From contig NZ_AUCV01000018.1 in NCBI RefSeq assembly GCF_000429945.1, positions 57,142 through 121,141 of the forward strand: 64,000 bases of DNA. Reading direction: 5' to 3'. This document shows, in pieces, positions 1 to 9,181 of this stretch. Source of the stretch: Desulfogranum japonicum DSM 18378 (GTDB lineage Bacteria > Desulfobacterota > Desulfobulbia > Desulfobulbales > Desulfobulbaceae). The translations under genes were made by a program, and so were the position numbers. The notes beneath the pieces were generated by a model. It was given only the letters and a program-made list of their open reading frames with translations. It searched no databases and was not told the origin of the DNA. Within the stretch, counting starts at the first letter, position 1. Every line of letters begins with the position of its first letter.

Positions 1-1
1 A

Positions 2-283
2 CCTCACTATAACTGGCCCGGCAACATCCGGGAACTGGAACAGTGTACCAGACAGATTATCCTTAACAACCGCTACCATTGGCAACACGCTTTACCAACC
101 ACGGAAGTGGAGCAGATAAACCACGGCTGCTCCCAAGGTTCCTTGAGTGCCCAGGAATTACTCTCTATGTATTGCAGGCTGCTATATAAACAACATGGCT
201 CGTATGAAGCTGTAGGACGTATAAGCGAACTGGACAGAAGGACAGTAAAAAAATACATCCAGCTGGGAGAGGATCAACAGTAG
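2..283 (+). CDS. Sigma-54-dependent response regulator, C-terminal fragment
   Basis: This is the 3' end of a gene that starts before the window; 93 codons are visible before the TAG. It opens with HYNWPGNIRELEQ, the conserved end of the AAA+ sigma-54 interaction domain (the WPGNxREL motif). The last 40 residues form a helix-turn-helix of the Fis/NtrC type, with GSYEAVGRISELDRRTVKKY as the likely recognition region. Such proteins remodel the sigma-54 RNA polymerase closed complex using ATP. The sensor kinase gene that follows is convergent with it (stop codons 24 bp apart). The N-terminal regulatory domain cannot be seen, so its signal is unknown. The family call is secure; the target genes are not. 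Confidence 0.85.
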   Translation, partial: PHYNWPGNIRELEQCTRQIILNNRYHWQHALPTTEVEQINHGCSQGSLSAQELLSMYCRLLYKQHGSYEAVGRISELDRRTVKKYIQLGEDQQ

Positions 284-306
284 CCAAGCGTTAATTCAGC
301 GCAAGC

Positions 307-3264
307 TCAACCCAGTATCTCTCTAATTTTCTGAGAAAAACTCTGTCTGGAAAATGGTTTGCTCATAAAATGAATACCAGGTTCCAGTATACCATGGGGG
401 GCCACCACTTCATCTGAATACCCCGAGATAAACAGTACTTTCAGTTGCGGTGAAGACTGCAGCAACATTTCTGTCATATCCCTGCCACTCATTCCCGGCA
501 TAACAACATCGGAAACCAACAAATCAATACGCCCTCCATACGATGCCACACGCTCCACTGCCTGCTCAGGACCAGATGCTTCAAGAACAGTGTATCCCAA
601 CTGTTGCAACATGGTTGAAGTCATACGAAGCACACCTGGTTCGTCCTCGACCAGGAGAATGGTTTCTGTTCCCGTATGCATGCTTCCTATTTCCAGCGTG
701 CGCTGCTGCAACTGACCGGCATCGATATGTCGTGGTAAATATATGCTAACCGTACAGCCCTGCCCCGGTTCACTGCGAACCTCTATATGTCCCTTGTTCT
801 GCTGTACAATACCGTACACCGTTGATAACCCCAGGCCGGTTCCTTTGCCAACCTCCTTGGTTGTGAAAAAGGGATCAAACAGGTTGTCGAGCACATGCGC
901 ATCCATACCACAACCGGTATCGTGCACAGAAATACAGACATATTCTCCAGGCTTTCCCCCTTTATGGAGTGTGCAGTAATCAGTATCTAAAAACACATTG
1001 GCGGTCTTAATTACAATCCTTCCTATCCCCTGAATGGCATCCCGGGCATTGGTACACAAGTTTGCCAGAATCTGATCAATCTGGGAAGGGTCGACCTTTA
1101 CCTGCCATAAGCTAAAGCAGGGGCGCCAGACCAGGTCAATATCTTCACCAATCAGACGCCCGACCATACGAAGCATACCTTCAATGACTTCGTTTAAATC
1201 AAGCACTTTTGGCGCGATAGCCTGTTTTCTGGCAAAAGCCAGCAACTGCCGTGTCAGATTAATGGAATTTTCAGAAGCTTTCAAAATTTCTTCAAGACTC
1301 TCCGTGAGAATCGATCCTGGCTCAATATCTTCAATCATCAGCTCGGCATTACCATATATAACACTCAACATATTATTGAAATCATGTGCAATCCCCCCAG
1401 CCAGACGTCCCACAGACTCCATCCGTTGAGCCTGAAGGAGTTGCGACTGTAACAGCTTCTGTTCTTTTTCCGAGGTATTGAGGTCACGTATCAATTTTGC
1501 CTGCTGAATATTTTGATACGCCAGGGTAGAAAGATAGTTGGCCATGGTACACAATACTCTGGAAACATGCCCGAACTGCTCCCTGCTCATACAGGGAACG
1601 TCATTGAATATTGCAGCAGCCAGCTCTTCATCCTCACCTATTTGCCTGGCATATTCCCTGATTTGCTCTTCTGTCTGATCTTCATCACGGACCTGGCCGA
1701 TCAACCAGGATGCAAGATGTTTTCCTTCGACAACGATTGCAGCCCCGGCATTCAGGAAACCAGCACCCTGGCATGGTTGTACAATTGGTCCCTCAATGCT
1801 CATCTTTCCGGTCTCTGCATCGGATTGCCTGCAACGAACCTCACCAAGTTGACTTTGCCGTGCAATCTCTGTACAAAACCGTGTAAAATTTCCAGGCTGG
1901 GTAATGGGACTGCCGTCAGGGTGAGTGATAAGGGTGGCAACGCCTGTTGCCTTTGCAAACTCGTCCTGCAATTTCTGGATATCATCAATATTAAACAGAT
2001 CTTCAAATTCTATCTCTTTGGAGCTCTCCAATGGCCGGGTCAAAGCAATAATTCGCTTTTCCAGAGCTTCCTCAAGACTGCGACGAGCTGTAATATCTTC
2101 AAAAATGCCCATTAACCCGAATGCGTTGCCGTTCTCATCAAAAAGAGGAGCAACGGAACCTTCGATCCAGATTTGCCTGCCGTCTGCATGACGAACCGAC
2201 TCAAGAATATGTCGCTTAACGGATTTCCCTTCCAACACATCCTGGTCATGTTGTAAATATTTTGCGATGTCTTCCCTATCCCAGGGCAGTTCATAATCGG
2301 TTAAACCTACAACCTGTTCAGGATCCTCCAGCCCGGCTATGCCTGCAAAAACACGATTGCATCCCAAATACCTGCCCTGCCCGTCTTTCCAGAAAATGGA
2401 CAAGGGCACAGTGTCAATCAGCATATTGAGCATATCCCGACTTTGAGAAAGCTCTGCACAGGATTTCTTCCTGTTCGATATATCACGGAGGTACCCGTCA
2501 TAGTGGGTAACCGCTCCACTTGAGTCACGAATCACCCTGGTAAAATCGTGAACCCAGATAATGCAGCCCTCTTTTGTTCGAATTCTGTATTCCTGTTCAA
2601 ACGAGTCCCTGCCTTCTTTGCTGTACTGTTCAACCTCGCTGTGTATACGTACAAGATCGTCTTCATGAATGATGTCGCTGAACACCTTTGATCCGGCACT
2701 GAAATCACCGGAAGTATAACCAAGCTGCCCGATATTGGCTGAAACCCATTCCACCGGCCATCCTGGAGCATTCAGCCACTGAAACATGACCACCGGTCCG
2801 GCCATAAACAATTGCTTTTCTCTCAACAGTTCGGCCTCTACGGCCCTCCGCCGTTCCACCTCTATTTCCAGAGCATCAAGTGCCTTGATATGGGACAACT
2901 CCACCAGGCTTGAACCGCTGAGCTTTTCAAGCTCAAACATCGCCCCCCGTTGATTACCGTGTGCAAAAGGAGTTACAGAGACAACCATATGATACCGCTT
3001 TCCTGCCCGGTTCAGTATGGTGGAATGATGGGATACCTTCTGTGCACCCTCGTTGATGGCTGTTTTGACCGGGCAGTGTTCCCGGCAATTCTTTTCCTGA
3101 GTGCCGAAAACATCCCAGCACTTCTTATGCAGGGCTTCTCCCATGGTATAACCAGATATCTCTTCAGCAGCGGCATTCAGATATACGAGATTCATATCCT
3201 TATCTGTCATATATACAGCTGTCTGTAGCTTATTGAGAATTTCTCTGCTCCAGTTTTTCATCAT
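307..3264 (-). CDS. PAS/PocR hybrid sensor histidine kinase with C-terminal receiver
   Basis: A 985-residue protein without obvious membrane segments, so probably a cytoplasmic sensor. Domains in order: a PAS domain (about 1-110) containing a Cys cluster (KKCWDVF...CREHCP); a second PAS with PAC (about 150-270); a third PAS (about 280-400); a PocR sensory domain (about 425-580) with conserved Cys and FTRFC; HisKA with GGIAHDFNN (phospho-acceptor His near 627); HATPase_c (about 730-855) with DTGCGM and GTGLGLS; and a receiver domain (phospho-acceptor Asp near 919 in LLVSDVVMPGMSG). PocR domains are known to bind small hydrocarbon derivatives or cobalamin-related ligands; the ligand here is unknown. 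No separate response regulator sits next to it except the convergent sigma-54 activator. The start is either of two adjacent ATGs with only a weak ribosome site. Confidence 0.9.
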   Translation of the reverse strand: MMKNWSREILNKLQTAVYMTDKDMNLVYLNAAAEEISGYTMGEALHKKCWDVFGTQEKNCREHCPVKTAINEGAQKVSHHSTILNRAGKRYHMVVSVTPFAHGNQRGAMFELEKLSGSSLVELSHIKALDALEIEVERRRAVEAELLREKQLFMAGPVVMFQWLNAPGWPVEWVSANIGQLGYTSGDFSAGSKVFSDIIHEDDLVRIHSEVEQYSKEGRDSFEQEYRIRTKEGCIIWVHDFTRVIRDSSGAVTHYDGYLRDISNRKKSCAELSQSRDMLNMLIDTVPLSIFWKDGQGRYLGCNRVFAGIAGLEDPEQVVGLTDYELPWDREDIAKYLQHDQDVLEGKSVKRHILESVRHADGRQIWIEGSVAPLFDENGNAFGLMGIFEDITARRSLEEALEKRIIALTRPLESSKEIEFEDLFNIDDIQKLQDEFAKATGVATLITHPDGSPITQPGNFTRFCTEIARQSQLGEVRCRQSDAETGKMSIEGPIVQPCQGAGFLNAGAAIVVEGKHLASWLIGQVRDEDQTEEQIREYARQIGEDEELAAAIFNDVPCMSREQFGHVSRVLCTMANYLSTLAYQNIQQAKLIRDLNTSEKEQKLLQSQLLQAQRMESVGRLAGGIAHDFNNMLSVIYGNAELMIEDIEPGSILTESLEEILKASENSINLTRQLLAFARKQAIAPKVLDLNEVIEGMLRMVGRLIGEDIDLVWRPCFSLWQVKVDPSQIDQILANLCTNARDAIQGIGRIVIKTANVFLDTDYCTLHKGGKPGEYVCISVHDTGCGMDAHVLDNLFDPFFTTKEVGKGTGLGLSTVYGIVQQNKGHIEVRSEPGQGCTVSIYLPRHIDAGQLQQRTLEIGSMHTGTETILLVEDEPGVLRMTSTMLQQLGYTVLEASGPEQAVERVASYGGRIDLLVSDVVMPGMSGRDMTEMLLQSSPQLKVLFISGYSDEVVAPHGILEPGIHFMSKPFSRQSFSQKIREILG

Positions 3265-3457
3265 ATTACCCGGGAAGACAATATAGTGTTTTATACAGCA
3301 GTGGATGACTTTCCACTCATCGAACCCAACTCACCATCAATAACCACTGTTTACCACAAATCAAAATAATAGCTACGAATCAGCAACTTATACATACACT
3401 TTCCGCATTTACCTGTATAAAGCCCCTGTAACCACAAGAGATTATTTACATCTCATC

Positions 3458-3487
3458 CACCTGCCGGGATACATTTCCCGGCAGGTG
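3458..3487 (-). terminator. Hairpin downstream of the VWA lipoprotein gene
   Basis: A perfect 12-bp inverted repeat (CACCTGCCGGGA and its complement) with a 6-nt loop lies just past the stop codon of the VWA gene. No clean T-run follows on the minus strand, so a Rho-independent role is likely but not certain. Confidence 0.5.
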
Positions 3488-3495
3488 CCCGGCAA

Positions 3496-5253
3496 TTATT
3501 TCGCCATTGACCGAACAGGGATAGGGGCGGATGGAGTGACAGGCTGTTGCTTGACAAGCAGTTCGCTGGTTTCAGCTAAGCGGTAAAATTCCGCTCTGTA
3601 GCCTTCAGAATCCTTGCCTCGTCCGGATTTTGCTAATTGCAGACATTGCTCCCAGGTAAAAGTTCCCAGGTGGTCACTTTTGATCAGCAGCATGCCGTAT
3701 CCGGCCACAGCTGCAGCAAACTGAAAATCCGCACTGTTCTTTTTCGGCATTGTTACTGAAACCGGCAGGCTCATTTCTTCTGAACTTTTCTTACCAAGGG
3801 GCTTATAGCGTAACTTCACGGTCAGCAATTCATCGGCAGTCTCTCCAGTTTTTGCCTGCGATTTCTGGTATTTCAATGGATCAACAGTGGGAATGGATGC
3901 ATGACCGGCAGGTATCAACTCATAGAGGGCAGTTACCCGATGGCCGACACCGATTTCACCGGCATCTTTGGTGTCATCCCGAAAATCTTCATCAGCCAGT
4001 GCACGGTTCTCATACCCCAGCAGCCTGTATGCCCCGACGTGGGCCGGATTAAATTCCACCTGGATTTTGACATCATTAGCCAAGGCAAACAGCGTACCGC
4101 TCATCTCTTTAACCATCACTTTTTTAGCTTCAAGCAGAGAGTCGATATAGGCATAGTTGCCATTGCCCTTATCCGCAAGGATTTCCATGGTATCATCATG
4201 ATAGTTCCCCATTCCGAAGCCAAGCACCGTTAGGTAAATGCCGCTTTTTCGTTCCTCTTCAACCAACTTCTGCAATTCTCCTCTGCTGGTGACCCCGACA
4301 TTAAAATCGCCATCAGAGGCAAGAATCACCCGGTTATTGCACCCTGGCATGAAACTTTGCCGAGCCAGATCATAGGCGGTACGGATACCGCTGGATGCAT
4401 GGGTTGAGCCACCTGAGCGCAGTTGATCCAACGCATTAAAGATCGTGCCCCTGTCGTTGGCTGCTGTAGGTTGCAAGACCACTCGATCACTACCGGCATA
4501 GGCAACGATTGCAATGCGATCCCTGGATCCCATCTGCTCAACAAGAAGTTTCATAGCCTGCTTAAGCAGAGGAAGCTTGTTGACCGACTGCATGGAACCA
4601 GATACGTCTACCAGAAAAACAAGGTTGGATGGCGGAAGATCTGCGGGATCAATATCTTTGGCATTCAAACCGATACGCACCAGTCGATACTCTTTATGGT
4701 ATGGGCTGGGGCCGACCTCAGCGCTAAGACGAAAATCTTTCCCAGACTCAGGTTGAGGATAATCATAGGAAAAATAATTAATCATTTCCTCTATACGTAC
4801 GGCACCCACAGGCGGGAGATAGCCCAGGGTCACCATCCGACGCACATTTGCATACCCTGCTGTATCAACATCTATACTGAAGGTTGACAACGGATCGTTC
4901 GCCGTATTGATAAAACTGTTTTCCTGTATTGCATTATAGGATTCACGGTTCCACTGTGCAGGCGGTTGTACCACGCCGGCAACACTTCCTGCCATTGGAG
5001 CTGGCGCATACATCTTGGCCTTATCCTGTGCAGTTCTGGCAAGGGAGGCATTTCTTTCTCTTGAAGGAGAAGCCACCGTTGCCTGCTCTTCTTGCTTTAT
5101 CAAAGCTTGAGGTGCAACATCCGCAGCTTCTTTGGGTTTGGCCTGATCTGAAGTAACCGTGTGATTACTTTCCTCTTGCTCAGCCTGTTTTTGAGAGCTG
5201 CATCCTGTCAACAAAACCAGAAAAACAAGTACACCTGTCATCAGCCATTTCAT
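3496..5253 (-). CDS. VWA-domain lipoprotein, YfbK-like
   Basis: 585 residues. The N-terminus MKWLMTGVLVFLVLLTGCSS is a lipoprotein signal with lipobox LTGC, so the protein is probably membrane-anchored in the periplasm or outer membrane. A vWF_A N-terminal region (about 95-200, with ENSFINTANDPLSTFSIDVD) precedes a von Willebrand A domain whose MIDAS motif DVSGSMQS is intact (about 215-225), followed by a C-terminal YfbK-type domain (about 390-550). These proteins bind divalent cations and are thought to mediate protein contacts; the exact role of YfbK homologues is not known. AAGGAG lies 8 bases before the ATG. The gene is divergent from an ECF sigma factor and its zinc-finger partner. This pairing suggests co-regulation in an envelope response, which is inference. 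Confidence 0.88.
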   Translation of the reverse strand: MKWLMTGVLVFLVLLTGCSSQKQAEQEESNHTVTSDQAKPKEAADVAPQALIKQEEQATVASPSRERNASLARTAQDKAKMYAPAPMAGSVAGVVQPPAQWNRESYNAIQENSFINTANDPLSTFSIDVDTAGYANVRRMVTLGYLPPVGAVRIEEMINYFSYDYPQPESGKDFRLSAEVGPSPYHKEYRLVRIGLNAKDIDPADLPPSNLVFLVDVSGSMQSVNKLPLLKQAMKLLVEQMGSRDRIAIVAYAGSDRVVLQPTAANDRGTIFNALDQLRSGGSTHASSGIRTAYDLARQSFMPGCNNRVILASDGDFNVGVTSRGELQKLVEEERKSGIYLTVLGFGMGNYHDDTMEILADKGNGNYAYIDSLLEAKKVMVKEMSGTLFALANDVKIQVEFNPAHVGAYRLLGYENRALADEDFRDDTKDAGEIGVGHRVTALYELIPAGHASIPTVDPLKYQKSQAKTGETADELLTVKLRYKPLGKKSSEEMSLPVSVTMPKKNSADFQFAAAVAGYGMLLIKSDHLGTFTWEQCLQLAKSGRGKDSEGYRAEFYRLAETSELLVKQQPVTPSAPIPVRSMAK

Positions 5254-5358
5254 AATGATCTCCTTAAAAGTGATATGAAGATATTCCTTTACTCAACATC
5301 GTACCACTGTTGACGGACACGCTACGGTGATGTGTTGTAAAAAATATGCCGATTACAT

Positions 5359-5412
5359 GTAACTGACCACAGGTATAACTCAGAACTACTTGAAATATCA
5401 GTTTTGTTTACC
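5359..5412 (+). repeat. Family D intergenic repeat, partial copy
   Basis: Begins GTAACTGACCACAG and continues with AACTCAGAACTACTTGAAAT. The same arrangement occurs at 24082-24145 and, inverted, at 57569-57632. It lies in the divergent VWA/sigma intergenic region and abuts a partial family A repeat. Confidence 0.7.
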
Positions 5413-5463
5413 GAGTCGAGAGACAAGCAAGATTGGATAATTTATTGTTTCCATGCCCCTTAA
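5407..5463 (+). repeat. Family A MITE-like repeat, right-half remnant
   Basis: Matches the right half of the complete family A copies at 6524-6689 and 23880-24043, including GAGACAAGCAAGATTGGATA and a degenerate right terminus. Together with the family D copy it accounts for part of the roughly 430-bp intergenic region 5254-5686. Nothing else was recognised there. Confidence 0.7.
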
Positions 5464-5686
5464 ACTTAAGCCAGGTCAATTGTCTAAAGTATGCGCGACT
5501 TCTTTGCTCCATTGTGCAACTCACCATAATCACATCTTTTTATAGCACCGCAAAATGCCACACCATAAGGAAATGCTACATCGCCACCATCTTCTCTCAA
5601 GGAAATAAAACTGTTCATTTCAATGCGCAGGTAAAGTAATATCTCCCGTATCGTTCAAATTAATTATCTACATGAGGAACTTACAC

Positions 5687-6493
5687 GTGAGTACATGGCA
5701 GGAAACAGCAATGGCGGAATGGAAGATGATCAACCGTCTCGCCATGCGCCGTTTTCCCTCGGAAGCACTTGCTGAAGAAGCAGCGCTTTTTGTTATTAAC
5801 GGACTGGCTGAAGATAACTGGCGTCGATTACGCGCTTTTTCTGGGAAATCCTCTGCAAAAACCTACATTGCAGCCCTCACCCACAGACTGCTGGAAGATT
5901 TTGCCCGCAAACGCTTTGGCCGCATCAAGCCTCCTGCCTGGGTTCACCGCCTGGGAGGCATCTGGACGACTCTCTTCAAACTCCTCTGCCTGGAACGATA
6001 CACGCCGGATGAGGCTGTAGCCATTATCAAAAACCGGCAACCAGCCTCCTCGGCTACCCTTGAACATGCCGCCTATACTCTTTTAGGAGAAATTCCTTCA
6101 TGTGGAGAGTATCGGGGAGAACCGGCAGAGCTTGTTGAAGAAGCAAATCCTGAACAGGACTCCGGGCAAGCTTCCAGCCAGCAACTGGAACTGGAAAGAC
6201 AGGAACGGGCCCAACTGCTCACCATCCTCGGGCGTATGTGTCTAAGCATTGAGTCACCTGCTGAGACGGAAGCCTTTGTTGAAAAAATCAGTGAACTCTC
6301 CTTTGATCTCGCACCTGAAGAAACCCTGCTGCTGCAGTTATGCTACCGGGATGGCCTTTCTGTAGCAGAAGCCGGTCGCATGCTTGGATTGAATAGATAC
6401 CAGGTTCACGGCAGGCTTCGCAGATTATTGGAACGAATCCGCAATACCATCCGTGATGCTGGGCTTGAAAAGGAATTGCGCCAGTTGCTCTAG
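5687..6493 (+). CDS. ECF-type RNA polymerase sigma factor
   Basis: About 268 residues. An N-terminal region 2-like segment contains KTYIAALTHRLLEDFARKRF. A long acidic linker (about 120-185) joins it to a C-terminal region 4 helix-turn-helix (LAPEETLLLQLCYRDGLSVA, then GRMLGLNRYQVHGRLRRLLE). It would direct RNA polymerase to a dedicated promoter set. An in-frame ATG exists at 5672, but the GAGG inside that upstream stretch is spaced 9 nt from the GTG at 5687, which I take as the start. The next gene downstream has a zinc-finger anti-sigma motif; between them sits a 166-bp inverted-repeat element. The VWA lipoprotein gene is divergent. Sequence similarity to standard ECF groups looks weak, so the subgroup is unknown. 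Confidence 0.8.
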   Translation: MSTWQETAMAEWKMINRLAMRRFPSEALAEEAALFVINGLAEDNWRRLRAFSGKSSAKTYIAALTHRLLEDFARKRFGRIKPPAWVHRLGGIWTTLFKLLCLERYTPDEAVAIIKNRQPASSATLEHAAYTLLGEIPSCGEYRGEPAELVEEANPEQDSGQASSQQLELERQERAQLLTILGRMCLSIESPAETEAFVEKISELSFDLAPEETLLLQLCYRDGLSVAEAGRMLGLNRYQVHGRLRRLLERIRNTIRDAGLEKELRQLL

Positions 6494-6523
6494 AGGCACC
6501 TCAGCGATGAAAACAGTATCTCT

Positions 6524-6689
6524 TAGGGTCGTGGAAAATAATACATATCCAAAAATTGCGTAGGATATCGGTTTGGTAACGTCGTCGCGCCAATGGTTCC
6601 ATACTGGCCGTATGGAGCCATTGACGCGACGACGTTACCGAATTGAGAGACAAGTAAGATTGGATAATCTATTTTTTCCGTGACCCTTA
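6524..6689. repeat. Family A MITE-like element, full copy 1
   Basis: A 166-bp element with imperfect terminal inverted repeats (TTAGGGTC.TGGAAAATAAT at the left; complement of ATTTTTTCCGTGACCCTTA at the right). A central inverted repeat GGTAACGTCGTCGCG..CAATGG pairs with CCATTG.CGCGACGACGTTACC around CCATACtggccGTATGG. The whole unit can fold as one long hairpin. A second full copy is at 23880-24043. It has no coding capacity and lies between the sigma factor gene and its putative anti-sigma gene. Confidence 0.85.
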
Positions 6690-6765
6690 TTGAAAAAACG
6701 ACACTCCAACAGGAAAAGACCGTCTTTATACACATCAGATGGTAAAATTTTACTACGATGCAGGT

Positions 6766-7749
6766 ATGACTCAGAAAAAAAGCACTCTCCCCAAAAAACG
6801 GCAATCAGACAAAACGCTTGCCCTTCTGGCGCTGGCCAATAAGCAGCCCAAAGCAGCAGACGCCTGCCTTCAACATGAACAGCTCGCAGCTTTTGTGGAA
6901 GGACGCCTCTCCAACGAGCAATCTGCATGCGTCCTGAATCACCTGGCAAGCTGCGATGATTGTTATAGCGAGTGGATGTCACTGCATAAAACTCATCAGG
7001 AAGACAAGCAAAACAAACCCGTTGCCCGTCTGCTTCAGTTTATGGGTAAACCAAAATCACTGACCACTGCGGGTTCCCTCCTGGCTGCGGCGGCCTGTTT
7101 GGTGCTCTATCTCAATATCAGTGAAAAGAACACCCCTCTCACAATGGGCACAGGTTTTAGGCCCCTGGAAGCGCCGCCTTCTTCCCAACTTGCGCCCCCA
7201 GCTCCCGTCAACAAAGAAAAAAGCTCAAAAAAGATAGCCGCCCCTGCTGCAGACGACATGGTACAGCAAGAGATTGAAGAGCAAATTTCTCCTGCCATCG
7301 AACTCAACAGACAACGGGAAACGCCCCACTCTCTCAACAACTTTTCATCAGGCGAGTCAGCTGTTGATGAACAATTCAGTGATGGAGCATCTTCCCCCCA
7401 GTCGTCTGCGAGAAGAGTTGCTCCCGGTTTCAAGGCAGTGCCGGAGAAACAGAGCATAGAATCAAGATATGGCGAGAACTCACACCGCAGCAAAGCAGAA
7501 GCCAGAACAAACTCTCCGAACACGATCACCCTCACCCCTCAGGAGTGGTTGACTGCTCTACGGACCGTCTGTTCAAATGGAGCCACCTCTTCTGAACTGG
7601 ATGAGCTGTATATCCAAGGACAAACATTGCTTCTCCAGCCACAGCCAGAGAACCAACTTTTGATACAACTCCTGCGAACCTTGGAACAGACAGCCTTGAG
7701 CCCCGGGGAACGTTGTGAAAGCATCATGAAAAAATTAGCCCGGCAATGA
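6766..7749 (+). CDS. Zinc-finger (zf-HC2-like) anti-sigma factor candidate, single membrane segment
   Basis: About 327 residues from the ATG at 6766; an ATG at 6739 is an alternative start. A Zn-binding anti-sigma motif is visible near residues 70-80 of the longer form (NHLASCDDC, preceded by CLQHEQLAAFVEGRLS), typical of zf-HC2 proteins that sequester an ECF sigma factor. A hydrophobic stretch SLLAAAACLVLYLNI (about residues 105-125) is a probable single membrane span. It is followed by a Pro/Ser/Ala-rich, low-complexity linker and a short helical C-terminal region (about 265-335). The protein follows the ECF sigma factor in the same direction, so the two probably form a regulator pair. The partner assignment comes from gene order and the zinc motif only. 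Confidence 0.78.
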   Translation: MTQKKSTLPKKRQSDKTLALLALANKQPKAADACLQHEQLAAFVEGRLSNEQSACVLNHLASCDDCYSEWMSLHKTHQEDKQNKPVARLLQFMGKPKSLTTAGSLLAAAACLVLYLNISEKNTPLTMGTGFRPLEAPPSSQLAPPAPVNKEKSSKKIAAPAADDMVQQEIEEQISPAIELNRQRETPHSLNNFSSGESAVDEQFSDGASSPQSSARRVAPGFKAVPEKQSIESRYGENSHRSKAEARTNSPNTITLTPQEWLTALRTVCSNGATSSELDELYIQGQTLLLQPQPENQLLIQLLRTLEQTALSPGERCESIMKKLARQ

Positions 7750-7810
7750 CGATCTGTTCGTATACAACGGAATCTCTTTGCAGCAGCACGCGAATGCCGC
7801 AGACCTCTTA

Positions 7811-8668
7811 TCAGGAATGCCCGTTACTCTCGCGAAATGCATGGCCAGGATATGTGCCAAGATGCTCAACCTTCTTAGCAAAAAAATGAAGCTCCTCAAA
7901 CGCCAGCTGTAAGGGCATATCATCGATATGGCCCTCAACGTCAGCATAAAAACGAGCCACGTTGAAATGTTTATCCACATAGCTTTCTAATTTGACCATC
8001 TGAATTCCGTTTGTGGCAAATCCTCCCAACGCTTTATAAAGAGCTGCAGGAATATTACGTACTTCAAAAATAAAGCTGGTAATATAGCTTTTCCCCACCT
8101 CCAGACGCGGGACATTCTTTTCTTCTGAAAAAATGAGAAAACGGGTTGTGTTGTGTGGAGCATCCTGAATATCCCGCTGCAAAATATCAAGTCCATAAAT
8201 TTTTGCCGCCAGATCTGAGCTGATCGCTGCCTGGGTGGGATCATTCCATTTTTTGACGTCTGATGCGCCTTTTGCTGTATCAGCAACAACATGTCTGGTA
8301 AGCCCTAATTGATCAATTATTTTGGAGCATTGGGGGATGGCATGTACATGACTATGCACATCGGTCAACTGCTCTATTTGCGATCCTGGCAAGCCAAGCA
8401 GGCAGTGACGTATGAGTTGAAAATGTTCTCCAATAATATACAGTTTTTCCCGTGGGATAAGATGATGAACGTCTGCAACACGTCCTGCCAGGGAATTATC
8501 CACAGGTATCATGGCCAGATCAGCCTCCCCGTCCTTGACCGCACGAAAGGCAGCCAGAAATGAAACACAGGGGACAGTCTCAAGTTCTGGATATGCCATT
8601 CTACAGGCCAGATCTGAGTATGCGCCAGCCATCCCCTGGAAAGATATCTTTTTGTATATGTTTTCCAT
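7811..8668 (-). CDS. pheA: Prephenate dehydratase
   Basis: 285 residues, the usual length of a monofunctional enzyme. It converts prephenate to phenylpyruvate in phenylalanine synthesis. The catalytic domain (about 1-185) carries FQGMAGAYSD, the MIPVDNSLAGRV loop and the NTTRF motif with the essential Thr-Arg-Phe. A regulatory ACT domain follows (about 192-270) with KLESYVDKHFNVARFYADVE, in place of the usual ESRP phenylalanine-binding motif. No chorismate mutase domain is fused. AAGGTG precedes the ATG at a suitable distance. The gene stands alone, convergent with the anti-sigma gene. Confidence 0.93.
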   Translation of the reverse strand: MENIYKKISFQGMAGAYSDLACRMAYPELETVPCVSFLAAFRAVKDGEADLAMIPVDNSLAGRVADVHHLIPREKLYIIGEHFQLIRHCLLGLPGSQIEQLTDVHSHVHAIPQCSKIIDQLGLTRHVVADTAKGASDVKKWNDPTQAAISSDLAAKIYGLDILQRDIQDAPHNTTRFLIFSEEKNVPRLEVGKSYITSFIFEVRNIPAALYKALGGFATNGIQMVKLESYVDKHFNVARFYADVEGHIDDMPLQLAFEELHFFAKKVEHLGTYPGHAFRESNGHS

Positions 8669-9015
8669 TAATTCACCTTCATTTTCTTTCAGCTTCTCCT
8701 GCCTGCTTACCCGTACGTAACTCTTACCACTGCTTTCTCAGTCTGTAATCATACCGGGCGGTACGTCTCAATTTTTTACAACAAGGGTCGGGTTATGAAA
8801 GCTCGTCCTGAAAGAGGGGTATCAGAATTCCATTTACCAATGCTTTGCAGTGATGCAACACCTCATTTTCAAGATGGTACTATGGGGCCAGTTTCTACCC
8901 AGTTCTCATATTTTCAGCAAATGGTATGTTTCAGATCGTATTCGTTAAAGGTGTACATCAGGGGGACAATCGTTGGGCCGGTAAATCCGAAGATATTGCC
9001 ATCACAGGAATAAAA

Positions 9016-9051
9016 CCCCTCTACCTGTGGAGTGGGGAGACGGTAGAGGGG
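9016..9051 (-). terminator. Rho-independent terminator, minus strand
   Basis: CCCCTCTACC pairs with GGTAGAGGGG (10 bp, 16-nt loop). Reading the minus strand, TTTTATT follows at once. It would end transcripts from the subtilase gene upstream on that strand, after reading through a family B repeat. Confidence 0.7.
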
Positions 9052-9181
9052 TGAGAAGAAGATTGAGGCCGAAATATCCGGCATCAGATATACCATACCC
9101 TGAATAATTCCAGAGTCAAACATTAATTTCAAATTTTCATTTAATTTTACAAAAATACAGATCTTATAGTGGAATGAGTAT

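Noticed and set aside
1513..2115. A 200-codon open frame on the plus strand opposite the PocR kinase
   Set aside because: It is antisense to the well-supported kinase and its product is Cys-rich and shapeless; no ribosome site.
8914..9132. Two overlapping 72-codon frames in the pheA/subtilase gap
   Set aside because: Both lack ribosome sites, and the minus-strand one crosses a terminator hairpin.
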